Below the pieces are notes generated by a model, which was given only the letters and a program-made list of their open reading frames with translations, was not told the origin of the DNA and did no database searches. A stretch of DNA of 64,000 nt from Astrocystis sublimbata (taxonomy: Eukaryota > Ascomycota > Sordariomycetes > Xylariales > Xylariaceae): positions 248,001 to 312,000 of the forward strand of contig JAJNNY010000014.1 of assembly GCA_022453515.1 (NCBI GenBank). The letters run 5' to 3'. Positions 11,382 to 22,979 of this stretch are shown piece by piece (within the stretch, counting starts at the first letter, position 1; the number at the start of each line of letters is the position of its first letter). The position numbers were made by a program, and so were the translations under genes.

Positions 11382-14216
11382 TCAAAGCACCATCGTCCAT
11401 CTCACAGCTTTGCGTCTCATCATAGCCAGCAGTCCAAGTGGCAGGTACTTCTCATGGACTAGTCTAGAGCCACCCCAGCGCTCCTCGAGTTCGTCCTGGT
11501 ACAGCTGCAGGACCCATTCGATCTGTAGTACCTTGGAGCGTTCGCTGCCCTGAAGCCCAGCCTCACGTATTGCATCCGTGACGAATCCTTCTAGCTTTAC
11601 GCCCTTCTGCTTAGGGACGACCAGGAGGGTCTCATAAGCCGATTTCAAGAGATGACTTGTTGATTCACGATGGCGCTTATACTCTTCAAATTCCATGAAG
11701 TCACCTTCCTCGCCTGGAGTGAGCACGTCTTCCAGGACTGAACGCGCATGCTCAAATCTTGTCTTCGCATACAAAACACCGAGACGGCTTAGACGTTCTT
11801 CGCGAGTTTGCAGCTTACTCAGCGCCTTGCGGTGTGCATCATAGGATTCTTTCTCACGTTCAACTGGCAGAAGTCAGTTGGCTTTGGAACCGCATCAGGG
11901 AGCGTGAAAGAAACGAGATCAGGTAGTCGGTTTCTGCGTGGACTTACAGAATTTACTCATGATGCTGTCAGGTGAAGACAGTTGCTTCTCATCGAGAATG
12001 CGATTTCGATATGCAAGATATGGGACAAACGGGTTCTTGACACCCAAACCACCCAAGGTCTCCGGTAGGAAGATGAAAGCGTCCGGAACGTCCGAGACCC
12101 CAAATTGTGCTGCGATCTTGGATTTGAGATAGTCGACAACACTACCTCTCGCTGTGGCCTGACTCCGGTCATCCTGGGGCAAGTCTGCAGATCCGAACAG
12201 CTCCATTTGAAAGTGCTGGTATGTCTCCAGCACGCTGTCGACATGCTTCAGACCGAAACAATATGCAGGCTCACCCAGGGTATGGCTAAAGAATCGGCTA
12301 ATGCAGCTGTTCCACGTCTTGACCCAGTCAAGGATATTGTTACAAGCTGCCAACTGCTTCCGTAACTGAGCCAAGTGCTCACCAATTTGATCTTGATCCA
12401 GAAGCCAATCTCCACTGTCTCGGTCTAGCCCGAGGTGACCGATTCGAACTACACCTTCCGGCAGCGCTGCTTCGACTTCAGGGTCACGGCTGATCCCGCC
12501 ATCAGTCAAATACACCGAACCAGTCTTGTACTTGTTGAACTCGACACCCATAACGTCTGCAACTGTCTCCATCTCCTTCCATGCCTGAACGCATCGACGA
12601 GGTTCGCCGCACAGAAACAAATCGTCATGGAGGCGGTACAACAGCATACCGGTGGCTTTGTTCACGGCAAAGTCCATGATGAACAGAATCATCTCGCCAG
12701 TGAACTTCTCCGGTGCGTGAGCCATGGGGACACCACGCCGGCGGATTCTGGCTTCCCCAGTAGGTAGCTCCCCTGGGTTCGAGACCATGTTAAGGGGCGC
12801 TTCAAGGACCTTCCTGTAAAAGGATATCATCCTCTCAGAATATCCGAGGAACCGCATTACCGCGAAGATTGTTGTATGTGAGAGACCAGTAGCATACCAC
12901 TGGAGGTCTGACTGGATGACTGCGGCCTCTCCGTACAGTTTGCGATGTATTATTGCTTCAGTGGCCAGTGTGCGCAGGAGTTTCTGCTTCACGTTGACGT
13001 GCTTGGTCTCTTTTCCATTCCGTCTATTCCTTACGTATTCCTCTTCGACATGGCCGTCATTGACATATGAGGAGCTTTTACCTATCGTTGTCTCCGACGT
13101 CGGTAGCTGCGACAAAAAGAAGGAATCTCGAAATTGGCCTGCGCGAAGGTTTCCCAGCCCCGGATCCGGGTTCAATCTTGCCGCGGTAAAGTACTCGAAC
13201 CTCAAGCGCTCGTCGTCGGTCATGCTTTTGCCAGCCTGCCAATCCCACGCTTGCTGGTCCAAGGACTGGGTCAATACAGATTTCAGATGCACACAGTGCT
13301 TGATGCCAACGTAGTGGATGAATATGGCCTGCAGAACATCTTCGTCCATCCAAATGCGATACTTGCCATTTAGCTGCTGCCGCGGCAGAACCGGTATGCC
13401 CTCCACGCCAGCGTCCCAAGTCCAATTATCGAAGTCCGCAAACCGCATATTGAGGATATTCGCAATCTCCTCGAGAACCACTGGGCTATCGCGAAACTTC
13501 CGTAAGACGGCCTGCTTCTCGTCGCTGAGCAGGTCCTCCGCGAGTAACCCGTTGATACACCACTCCAGCTCGGCATAGTCAAACGGCTCTTTCTTCGACA
13601 GCAATATCTCATCTTGGCTCTTGATTGAACTCCTAAGGTAGCCCAGTGATTTCTGTGCTTCTTCGCCGCTGAAGAGACTCTCCAAATACTGCTCGATCCT
13701 AGCCTCATCCGTCTCAAGCGGCTCGAAGACCACGTGCTCGAACTTCTCGCAAAGCTCTTTGAGGCGCTTCTCTTGGCGCTCAGCTTCATTCACCTCATCG
13801 TTGGAAGCAGGTGTTTCGTCCATCGGCGTCGTCGAATTCATCCACTCGGTCACGAGGCGCGACCACAGGTGTCCAATACCTAGTTTCCGGCTCTGCACCT
13901 CCAGCTTCGAGCGCAGAAGAGCCTCGTAGGACTGCAGCATGTGGAACGGCAGCGAGGCGTCGTACGTCGATTGCTGCAGCCATGTGCTGATGTTCTCGAC
14001 GCGCTTGTCCTTGGCTAGGTCCGGGTCGCAGATGGTCTTGACGCCGCGCAGAAGCTCGTTGATCCGCGCGCGCACGTCGGAGGGGTGCTTGTCTGCTGCG
14101 GCGAGCACTGCGTTTTTGCGTGTCTCGTATCTGTCGCGTTGCTTCTCGAGTTCGCGGATCTTGGTTAGGGATATCGACTGCATCGTCTGCGAGAGGACTG
14201 ATGAGGGCTGCGCCAT
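11382..14216 (-). CDS. rvt: Domesticated reverse transcriptase-related protein, RVT type
   Basis: Minus-strand exons 14216-11948 and 11863-11382 join to 916 residues; the 84-base intron is phase 1. The central part holds an RT-like core: motif A aspartate D437 (in VIQSDLQWYATG), motif B' (RRGVPMAHAPEKF) and motif C YRLHDDLFL with H530-D531-D532 replacing the usual YxDD. Motif D-like MGVEFNKYKTG and a motif E-like IGHLGL segment follow. A long N-terminal region (1-300, coiled coil near the start) and a C-terminal helical extension flank the core. No endonuclease, RNase H, gag, LTR or poly-A tail was found. This fits the single-copy cellular rvt genes of fungi rather than a retrotransposon. The frame is open 73 codons further upstream, but the ATG at 14216 starts the conserved-looking part. 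Confidence 0.82.
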
Positions 14217-15287
14217 CGTTGCGGTTGTTGTGGGACGATACTGTGAGGATGCAATGGTGAGCTGGTTAGGAGAGAGGGAAGAAGGAAAAAGAAAGAGACA
14301 TCGATAATGTAAAATAAGAAATAAGAAATATAAACTACGATTATATGTCGATGTTCGACACGGCGCTGTCCTGTCTGATGATCTGATCTCGTCTCTTGGC
14401 AACTTGGTTGTTGACTTGGAGGCGCTACAAGGCACCAGCGGCTCTGCCTAGACTAGTGTCAAGTGTTTGCTGCACAGCAGTTCCACTGCAGGATAGTTGC
14501 CTAAACATCCATAGTATTGACTGCTTGTGTTGACAATTATATGAGTTACTGGGAAATGATCTACAAAAGGCATGGCCCTAGGTATCTTCTTGATGAGTTG
14601 TCGAACAAGTCAAATCGTAGTTCCGATGGCCAATCACTTGTGCATTTAATCCCGTCGCATCCCTTCGTCTATGGCTATTCACGCATTTTATAACGCTGGA
14701 TCTTGGATTAGATCAGGCTGAGAAATTGCGATGAGAGCCAAACTTCCGACCATGTAGCGACTGCTCAGTTGCAGTGGTTACGATCCGACTGTCCCAACAA
14801 TCAGTTCTTACGGCAAGTTCCGCCGACACTCACTTAGTGCCTAAACGCAACTTTGACTTGAACTGTTCGCGATAAATATCTTACCGTAGCTCAGTTCAAG
14901 ACCTCGCTTATCGAAATGGCGATTGCCAGAAGTCATGGTACGTGGTTGTTGGAAGTCGCGCAATTACACATATCTAAGCTAGCCGGCAGGTGATATCATA
15001 GCCACAGGCGTTCAGTTGAATGCCACGCCATCAATAACGTCAGGCATTGCTAACGAAAGAGCATATTGTCCAAGCTAGATAAATTTACTGTGAAATATTA
15101 CTATTTTTATTAGATAAAACCATTACTACTAATTGTTGGCTGCTTATAACCGAATTTCTCTTTATATAGTTTAAAAAGTTAGAAGTATAATTAAGATAAT
15201 AATTCTTATAGGCTAGATCTTCTGCTTGGGATATATATGGCTATTATCTGGTACATTTTCAACTGGGAAAAATAGTGCTCAAGCAAG
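14217..15287. other. Intergenic, partly AT-rich
   Basis: The first part is the rvt promoter and 5' UTR. From about 15060 to 15250 the sequence becomes strongly AT-rich, directly upstream of the tRNA. No gene and no terminal repeats were found. A decayed insertion beside the tRNA is possible. Confidence 0.45.
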
Positions 15288-15358
15288 GCATTAGTGGTTT
15301 AGTGGTAAAATCCATCGTTGCCATCGATGGGCCCCGTGTTCGATTCACGGCTGATGCA
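15288..15358 (+). tRNA. tRNA-Gly (anticodon GCC)
   Basis: A 71-base cloverleaf. The acceptor stem GCATTAG pairs with CTGATGC through one G-T wobble. The D arm contains TGGTTTAGTGG, the anticodon loop reads TTGCCAT (anticodon GCC), and the T arm contains GTTCGATTC flanked by a CCGTG/CACGG stem. There is no intron. A T-run (TATTTTT) at 15359-15365 supplies a Pol III terminator. The A and B boxes are intact, so it should be functional. Confidence 0.95.
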
Positions 15359-15975
15359 TATTTTTCCAACTTCATTTTTCCTGCTTTTTCACAGCAATGA
15401 GATCCATGTATTGAGACAGCTCAGCTATCTGCCACTTCGTGTTATTTGTAGGTCACAACATCCCTACATAACATAAGGATTATCATGAATCATGAGTCAC
15501 TCGCGTTGTTAAATCTCTATTTAGTACAATCAGGGGTAAGTAAGTAAGTAAGCAAGTAGACAAGGCAGGAAAGATAGCGGTAAATCAAGATGAAATCCAA
15601 TCCCATTTTCAAAGATTAATGAAATGTATAGCCGTCGCTTTCACTCCGATCAATGTTATCGGTGTATCACGAAGCTTGAGGTGTGACATCGGTAGTACCG
15701 ATGTTAATATCGTAGAGTGCGAAATGCCGTATTTGAGCTCCATTACCACATCAACTCACATATTGTTTTGAGATCACAGGTTTAAACACTCTGCAGGGCT
15801 GTTTATACCTCCCGAAAGCAGCGCAATGTATTGATGTGTGCTTATTTTAAGGATCCCACTTGGCTTGGTCAACTTCCTCTCTAATTATGACTGTCGCTCC
15901 TCGGCTCGCTCGGCTCCCTTGATCATCTCACTTTGGCTGTCTGGAATTCTTGTTCACATTATTCATTCACTCTAT
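15359..15975. other. Intergenic region downstream of tRNA-Gly
   Basis: It holds a short AAGT tetranucleotide run at 15536-15557. No gene was found. Confidence 0.5.
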
Positions 15976-17126
15976 TCATACTGTTTCCCGAACTTCTACC
16001 ATCCTATAACCCTCGGCACGGTTTCTTCTCTTTGCCAGGTATCTTCTTCCCAAGATACAACTTACCACCACCAGCACCGTCAGCGCAATCGCCCCGACCA
16101 CGTACTCAATGACCAAGAAGATATGTGACCCGATCCAGCCAAACCAGGCATTATCCCATTGGTCCCAAGAACCACCGTGCTCTTGCGTCCAAAAGATATA
16201 AGGATCGGGTTCGCCGGGCCGCATGTCCATCAGGATGTGATGGAGTGGTCCCCATCCACTGCCATCGAAGCCTTTTACCGTGCCGCCAGGAGATAGCAGC
16301 CGATGATACTGCTCCCATATAGCCGTCACGAACCACTGGCCACTCGTGTAGCTGACGATGATGTATGGGAGTATCCAGTTCCAGTTGTAGGGCATTAGGG
16401 ATTCGGTGACGAGCTCGAAGAAGGGATGGCCGGGCTGGCCTCCGATGATGTTGTTGCTCAAGGTACCATGGCCTCCATCTGTCGTGAAAGCAGGATAATA
16501 TGTTACGGGCTCGAGACTTTGACGGCATCCCTGTAATACATGATAAGTCAGTCACCAATGTCTAGTCTTGGTGTGGCTTGTGTCAAGACAACAAGCAGAA
16601 GGGAGCTTCGCGAGGGAAATGAGCTCACATTGTCCAAGTCGATGTAAATACCACCGTAATGACGAAGAGCGAAGTAACGGATCACATCAACACGTTGAAC
16701 AGGGAACTTGTAGCTATCGTAGGTTGACAGGAACCAATCGAAGTTGTCTTCGATGAACTCGCGGGATGACTTGATGGTCCATAGCTTATACTCCCAGCCC
16801 GGGTTGAGATCTATGCAGGACTGTTGCGCGGCAGCCCAATCATCCGGGAGGGAGATTACGGTGTTGTCTGGATCAGTCCAGTTGTGATAGACCTGATGCA
16901 GGATCTTGGGAACGACGGGAACGGCAGCATCGTGATGGGCCTTGCGAGCAGCGGCAGCGTCCAGTATATCTTGCTGTGTGATAAGTATACCGGAGTGCTT
17001 CTTGAAGAAGCCGAACAGATTGGCAAAATGGTAGAGACGGATTACGAGGAACAGTAGGATAAAAATCGGCAGAGCTATAATCAAAAGCCTCAGCGCGCGT
17101 CTGGTAAGGGAAGAAGTCGGTAGCAT
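15976..17126 (-). CDS. GT32 glycosyltransferase, MIPC synthase (Sur1/Csh1)-like
   Basis: Minus-strand exons 17126-16629 and 16530-15976 encode 350 residues. A membrane anchor lies at residues about 12-33 (LLIIALPIFILLFLVI) and a second membrane segment near the C-terminus (about residues 303-327). The catalytic region has the KILHQVYHNWTDP opening, the DVIRYFALRHYGG segment and the DXD metal site D163-L-D165. Known relatives transfer mannose from GDP-mannose to inositol phosphorylceramide in the Golgi. The two-membrane layout and the PFFELVTESL-type segment after the DXD match that group better than Och1-type enzymes. The frame continues upstream to an ATG at 17222, but the ATG at 17126 places the anchor normally. 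Confidence 0.85.
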
Positions 17127-19115
17127 TTTGTTACAGGCAAGGTGACCTGCCGTCAAGAGACCTGCCTTTAAGAGATGACAGCAAGAGAGAAAGTCTCGGC
17201 CCTCGAGTGTCTGTCTCTCCACTCCTTTCTAGATGACCTCTGAATGGGTCTGACGGTCGTACATGCCATCTCTACTGTCCGCTCCTACCACCGCAGGTTA
17301 CTGGCGCGGTCACGCGGTGCGAAAAGAAGATGGCCCTTTCCTATTACCACTATTCACGTAAACTCGCGCCATCTTTTCTTCGTACTGCGGACCAGTCTGT
17401 GCAAGTTCCACTGCATTAAATTATAGCTATTGTCATATTGTACTATGTTGTGCCACAACTACCTGCCGAGCCTGCCAATCAAGAATTACCTTCTCACTGC
17501 TGCCTTGGATCTGAAGCCCACAGATGTATCACAAGCGGTCCCATATACAGCGGCACAGCTTAGAAACCCTCTGAGCATGAGCGCAATGACAGAAGATCGT
17601 CAAGTGCCAATGCCCTTTCTGTTGCTGTGCCGCTGTTCAATGACCCTGGCCCCTGACGCTCGACTACACTTCCCCAATCCTTGCGGTCATATCTGCTCAT
17701 TGGCTATTCCGGCTATCAAGTCTACCAATTAAGGATTAATTGATATCTAGTTAGAATACAAAAAAAACAATGAATGTAAATGACATACTTAGAGGGTGGC
17801 CCTGTAGAGCCCAAGCCCAATGAGGCATTTTGATTTGGCGTGTTTCCTGCGTAGCCAGACGTCAATTGGACAATGGTGATCGACTCGTGTGGTTCTTGAC
17901 CCCCACTCCTGAACTTCCAGCGAAACGGCTTCAAAAAGTAACTTGACGAGACGGGATCATGCGAGGTTCTTCAATTCTCATTGGAGCAAGGATTGCGCAA
18001 CCAGCTGGGCGGCGGGCCACTGCCGTCTCGAGGACAAAAACGTGGCTCTATCCCCTGGCTGCCGTTTCGGCACCAAGTAATGGAGTCCCTCACGATACCC
18101 CTTACTACCTAGAACAGACAGCCACAACGTCAAAGTGGAGAGGTAAGGTTGTTTGTTAGTGAAGTGACCTCGCTTACTGGCCACTAGCCGTCTAAGTCGA
18201 TGTACCGTTAAATGCAATCGTTGTGTTAGGTGCATGGCCCCTGATTGGTTGGGCTGCGTAGCTTGGCAATCTGGCGCCGAAACGGCGGCTAAAAGGGGTA
18301 GCAATGCGAATAGCTTCGATTTCAACTACTCCTCGATTCTCGAAAGTGTCCACCGCGGACTTGTGTTTGCATGCGTGAGGCTGTGGGTGACTCGACCCTA
18401 ATCAGTTAATATGACCAGAAAGTATGAAGGACGAACAACGTCAAGCTACCTAGACTAAAACGCTCGTTCACCTGCCCACGGCGGTTGACGACCGGGTGGT
18501 AATTACTAGTAGAGCCTATCGATGTCGAGACGATCCTGGGGCAAGTCGAAGCTTATTAACCCACATAGAAATGGCAAGTTACCTACTAGATGGACCAGCT
18601 CTTGGCTGGTTTTTGTATCGAATCTGCCAACCGCCAGCCGTTGCTCCCAGAGAGCAGGCTTCATGTAATAATATTAAGTGCGCTGCTTAACTGCTTGCCG
18701 GAGTTGGGGATCAACAGGGACATCAATCAACTTGCGATGTATTCAATGCTATAACTGCTTCTTCACAATCACTGCTTGATCTTGTGTCTGAAATGCCTCT
18801 CCCATTTGACTGTGTGCTGTGAGCCCTTGGCGATTAATTCATCTAGAGAATCAAAGAACTGCATACTATTGCCATAATACTGTCCAGGCAGGCTGTGCAA
18901 CTGGCTCACCGATGTCTTCGCTGAAATCACAGCTGAAAACCTTCAATCTTCATGGGGGGGGGGGGGGGGATGAATCACGCTTAACAACAAAATCGTGTTT
19001 TTCTGCAAACAGTAATATGATGGTGTTTATTCCTACTTGAAGCAAGTCCCAGACAAGTATTCTAGAGGCTATTCAATAGAAACAAAGCCAACTCAACATC
19101 ATGATTGTGCGTGAA
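17127..19115. other. Intergenic, about 2 kb without a convincing gene
   Basis: Only short unsupported reading frames occur. A 16-base G homopolymer lies at 18954-18969. The flanking genes are both on the minus strand, so this is the upstream region of the GT32 gene and the downstream region of the cytochrome gene. Confidence 0.55.
18954..18969 (+). repeat. Poly-G tract (16 G)
   Basis: Sixteen consecutive G residues in a gene-free stretch. It may form a quadruplex and is also a place where assembly length is uncertain. Confidence 0.8.
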
Positions 19116-19871
19116 CTACATTGATAGGCTTTGTAGGTAAGCATCAAAGTTCTCTGACCTTGCTGCAGCCAAGTCAAGGTTGAACGTCCCATGCTCCGAG
19201 TGGATGCTCATGTAAGTGTAGTTATCGGCAGGGTCACCAACTGGGTATGGCGAAGCCGCCCAGGCGAGATTGATGGACGGCGACGTAGGGTCGAGAGCTG
19301 TCTTCGCACCACCGTCGTGAACCCACGAGGAGCAGCCCTTGCAGAGCGCCGTCATGGTCCAGTGTGTGTCATTTGTGACTGAGCCCTTGAGGAGGGTGTA
19401 TTCTGCTGCCTCATAGGCTTCGGGGACTTCATGCCCTCTTTGAAAAGGGGCGGTCAGCTTAAGCCTGAAGAATGATGGGGGTAATAGGGAGTAATTATGC
19501 AGTGAGGAGGAGCCTCACGATGCCCATCGAGATGACACAACCGTTGTGTTCCCGTTTGCCCAAGCCATGGCAATGGTGTTGTTGACCATGCGTCCACCAA
19601 GGGCGAGCCCAGCCCACTGAACTGTCTTGGGGGCGGCGATCTGGAGTATGAGATCGAAGGGACTGGCGGTGACGTTCGGGATGGCTAGTCTGTAAGAGAT
19701 CGCAGCGACTCCGACCGTGCTGCTCGAGTAGCACACCTCCGAGTCTGTGTCACAGTACTGCACGGATTGCGACGCTGGGCTTGCTGGGATGAAGGTGCTG
19801 GCACTAGACGGAGCGCAGATGCTGCTTCCAGCGAGAGCCACGATGGCTACGGCAGTCTTCAGAAAACCCAT
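19116..19871 (-). CDS. Secreted cellobiose-dehydrogenase-type cytochrome (DOMON) protein
   Basis: Exons 19871-19519 and 19437-19116 (minus strand, 81-base intron) encode 224 residues. Residues 1-20 form a signal peptide (MGFLKTAVAIVALAGSSICA). The rest is one CDH-cyt-like beta-sandwich: QYCDTDSEVCYS near 38-49, WAGLALGGRMVNN with candidate haem ligand Met95, the NGNTT segment, and a C-terminal MSIHSEHGTFNLDL with candidate haem ligand His197 or His200. In cellobiose dehydrogenase this b-type cytochrome passes electrons to lytic polysaccharide monooxygenases. Here no flavin domain, cellulose-binding module or membrane anchor follows, so it is a stand-alone secreted cytochrome. The intron was placed by the shift in frame and the GHEVPEAYEAAEYT continuation. 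Confidence 0.85.
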
Positions 19872-21093
19872 GGCGAAGACGAGGTTAAGCGAGAAATCGA
19901 ACGTAGAGTGACAGTGCTTAAACGAGTCGGTCGGCAACGGTTGAGTCCAAGGCGAGATCTTGTAAGCTGCGGCGACAACCTGGATCTTGGGAAGCTCCTC
20001 ATCTTAAGTACAGGGCCGGGACCGACGCACTTTACCCGTGATGGGTCTGCTTCTCCGCGTCGCCGACCTCATCGCTGGGTCGAGGTCACTTCGGCAGTGC
20101 CATTGATGAATGTCACCCACGGCTATCTTGGTAATGGGATCGCGCTGATAGGTCTCCGCCCCTGGGATTTAGATTAGCCCACGAGTTTTGGCAAATCAGC
20201 CTTACCAGCTGTGCGCAACTTTTGCAAGCTTTCCAAGTAAAAGGCGGCTGAAGTCGAATCGAGGTGGAGATGGCTCTCTTTAGATATGGTAGGCGAGAAC
20301 GACGTTTGGATGCGACAGCATCATCACGTCGCATGCATATGCCGAGCATGGAAACTGGGGAATCAAGTTCCACCTCATGACAGCTACTTCCTGAGGCTAG
20401 TGTAGTATTACGAGAGTATTACTCACTTTGGAAACCGTTGTGTATGGTTTGGGATAAAGCGATATCTGCTCATCGGTTCGGAAGATGGGTTCCGGAGACA
20501 GCTTCAATTGGTTGGTAGTTTTCCAAACATAGATTTAGACGGTGCCCACATGATTTCAAGCGCATTCAATGCAATGCAGTCTCACTGTTCTAGACAAATG
20601 GCGCTTAATTATATTGGTGGTTTGTTGATTAAATGCTAAGCGACAAGAGTTGGATTAGACGCGGTGTTTATGTCATTCGCCTATTCAACCCCTTGGACCT
20701 AGACAGATACTAAGCGCACGTTGAAGAGACGTAGGGTGACAGCAACATTAAAACATTGTCTTGATTTAGAAAATGTCACTGCAATGGCTTTTGCCGAAAG
20801 AAATGACATGGATCAGCTCACCCAAATCTGGGGTTCAATCGGCCGGCCCTTTGGAGTGGGGACATTTCCCGTAGTTGCATCACTGGCCCAACCGCTAACC
20901 CGAATCCGTTTAGCTCCCCATTACGTAAGGCGTATGGCTGAGAATTCCCAAGCGTCCCAGCTCCTCCAGCTCATATGAAATGCTGATTGGCTGCTCAACT
21001 CCCAACATCGCCAAGTCAACAAACACATCAATATCGTGAAGCGTGACAGCACGACTGACATCACATCTACTACCCTACCCAACAGTCAAGATC
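19872..21093. other. Divergent intergenic region
   Basis: Upstream of both the cytochrome gene and the CENP-W gene. No credible gene or repeat was seen. Confidence 0.5.
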
Positions 21094-21541
21094 ATGGCAC
21101 CAGGTCAGAAGGCATATCCTCGGGCGACCGTGAAGAAGATTGTCAAGGCGCACTCGAAGTGCAACGTCAGCAAAAATGTAGACGTCTTGGTAAGGCTGAA
21201 CCGCCCCATTTTCTATGCCGCGCATGTCCTGACGCGTCTAACATGACAGATATATCTCGACTACGTCTTATTCATGCAAAGGTAGAGTAAATCAATTTGC
21301 GCTATGTTGCCGGCAACTCTGTGTATCCCAACCAATCTCCTAATCAATGTATGCAACAGACTGGTCAAGGAGGCAGCTATCGACTCGAAGCAAGCGGGCG
21401 AGCGAAACATCAGCGCCAACAGCATTCGAAATGCGACTCTAGTATGTCTCCTACCCATTGCCTCGATATTGATGAAATTGGAAAAGCAAAAATGATCCCT
21501 GACTGTGGCCAAAGGATACTCTTACCAAATTCAAAGGATGA
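21094..21541 (+). CDS. CENP-W: CENP-W-like histone-fold kinetochore protein
   Basis: Four small exons (21094-21189, 21250-21281, 21360-21441, 21515-21541) join to 78 residues, too fragmented for simple ORF finding. The N-terminus reads MAPGQKAYPRATVKKIVKAH, followed by NVSKNVDVLIYLDYVLFMQ, then RLVKEAAIDSKQAGERNISA, and a short end TLTKFKG. This is the single histone fold of CENP-W (yeast Wip1), which pairs with CENP-T on centromeric DNA in the inner kinetochore. All introns are 60-78 bases, GT-AG, and the phases fit. Length and the closing KFKG match family members. The isolated position in about 3 kb of otherwise gene-free DNA explains why it is easily missed. Confidence 0.88.
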
Positions 21542-22979
21542 AGACTTTATGCAGGGGCTGTAACAGACCATGTCAAACCGGATTATAACCAATTCCTGGC
21601 TTTCAAATACGAAAAGCAAAACAAGGGGCGCCAGTCACTCTTGTGAGCTGTATGTCAACAGCGCGTCCAACCCGACAGAGTTGGACAACATTACCCAAAT
21701 CGCGCCTTCGGACAACAGGTGATGAATATATATCAAGCCTCAATAGCAAAGTAGCTTTGGCAGACGGCTAGCTGTGTCCAAGTGGAGGTGCAAATGAACA
21801 ACACGACTCGATTGGGGCTACCGCATACCTGTATTTACACACATGAGATCTGTCCCATCAACATGCATAGAGATGCAGGAAACCCCTCACAAGGCGAGGC
21901 GCAAAGGCCAGGATACGAAGACCGAGTCATGCAGCTAGTTCTCAGTTGAGCATGAATCAAAAGCAATGCTCCCGCGTCGATAGTACATCATTCCTCGGTA
22001 AAAACAGTGCTGGATCTGATAATGATAAATGAGTTCCAAATTGAGTCGACTCTCTTTTCCTTGTCAGCTGAGATTCTACATATGGCGCATACCTGGGATA
22101 TATCTACGCATAAGCTGAGGTGTCTCGGGTATCTGAAGGACTGTACATGTAGCTGACTGGCGAGATTGGTAGGTAAAAAGTAGCTAATCTACCTGGTCAC
22201 CTTGGTGGCACCGTGGCAGAAACCGTGGATGACTCCGTAGAATTCGGCACGGTTCTTTAGAGTTCTGGACCAGCGCCCATTGGTTCGCTAGCGTACTGTA
22301 GATGCACGTACTGTAGGGCAGGGGCTGTAGACGTTCGAACAGACCCGTGGACCCCTGGGGACTCCCAAAATGTAGCGTGGCCCAGCCCCAGCCCCAGCCT
22401 AGGGCTAGTAGGGCATGCCCCAGAGACGGGCGGCCCTACAACCCAGAGAGGCCAGTGAGGTAAGGTACCCACAGGCCATAGCTGTGCCCGAGCTACTTGC
22501 CTACAGCAGCCTAGAGCGAGCCCCGTCACCCGTCACGTCAGTGACAGAGCAAAAAGCCAACCCAACCAGACCCCAAATTCCGATTTCGTTGAACCAACCA
22601 TACCACAACTCAACCACCACCACCACCACCACTACTTTGCACCTTCGCACACATCTCCCACACATTTTCTCTCACCATAATCAACACCAACATCTCTCTC
22701 TCACTCCATCCTAGAAACAGCAGTAGCTCTACCTCTACAGATTGAGACCAAACCATCCCTCCGCCCTTTTCCTCACAAAAACAACTCCTGCCTCTCAACA
22801 CGGGACAGCTCGGTTCCTGCTCAAGCTCCCGCGCGCTCCCCCACCTGAGATCGTCGTTGTCACACGAGCAGCCCGACCTTGACACATCACAGTTCTTCCG
22901 CTGCCTGAACATAGCGACCGTGGCCCTTCGCCCATACGAACATCTACACCATATTCTTTGTCTGACGCGCTCCATCAAA
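21542..22979. other. Intergenic / YAG7-like promoter and 5' UTR
   Basis: No gene was found. The last 450 bases are C/A/T-rich, with a CCA trinucleotide run at 22612-22632, typical of a fungal promoter and leader. G/C-rich short repeats (CCCCAG) lie at 22380-22400. Confidence 0.5.

Noticed and set aside
11382..14216. Telomerase, LINE or group II intron reverse transcriptase
   Set aside because: No TEN/TRBD, endonuclease, maturase or element ends; HDD in motif C and the long flanking regions fit the cellular rvt class better.
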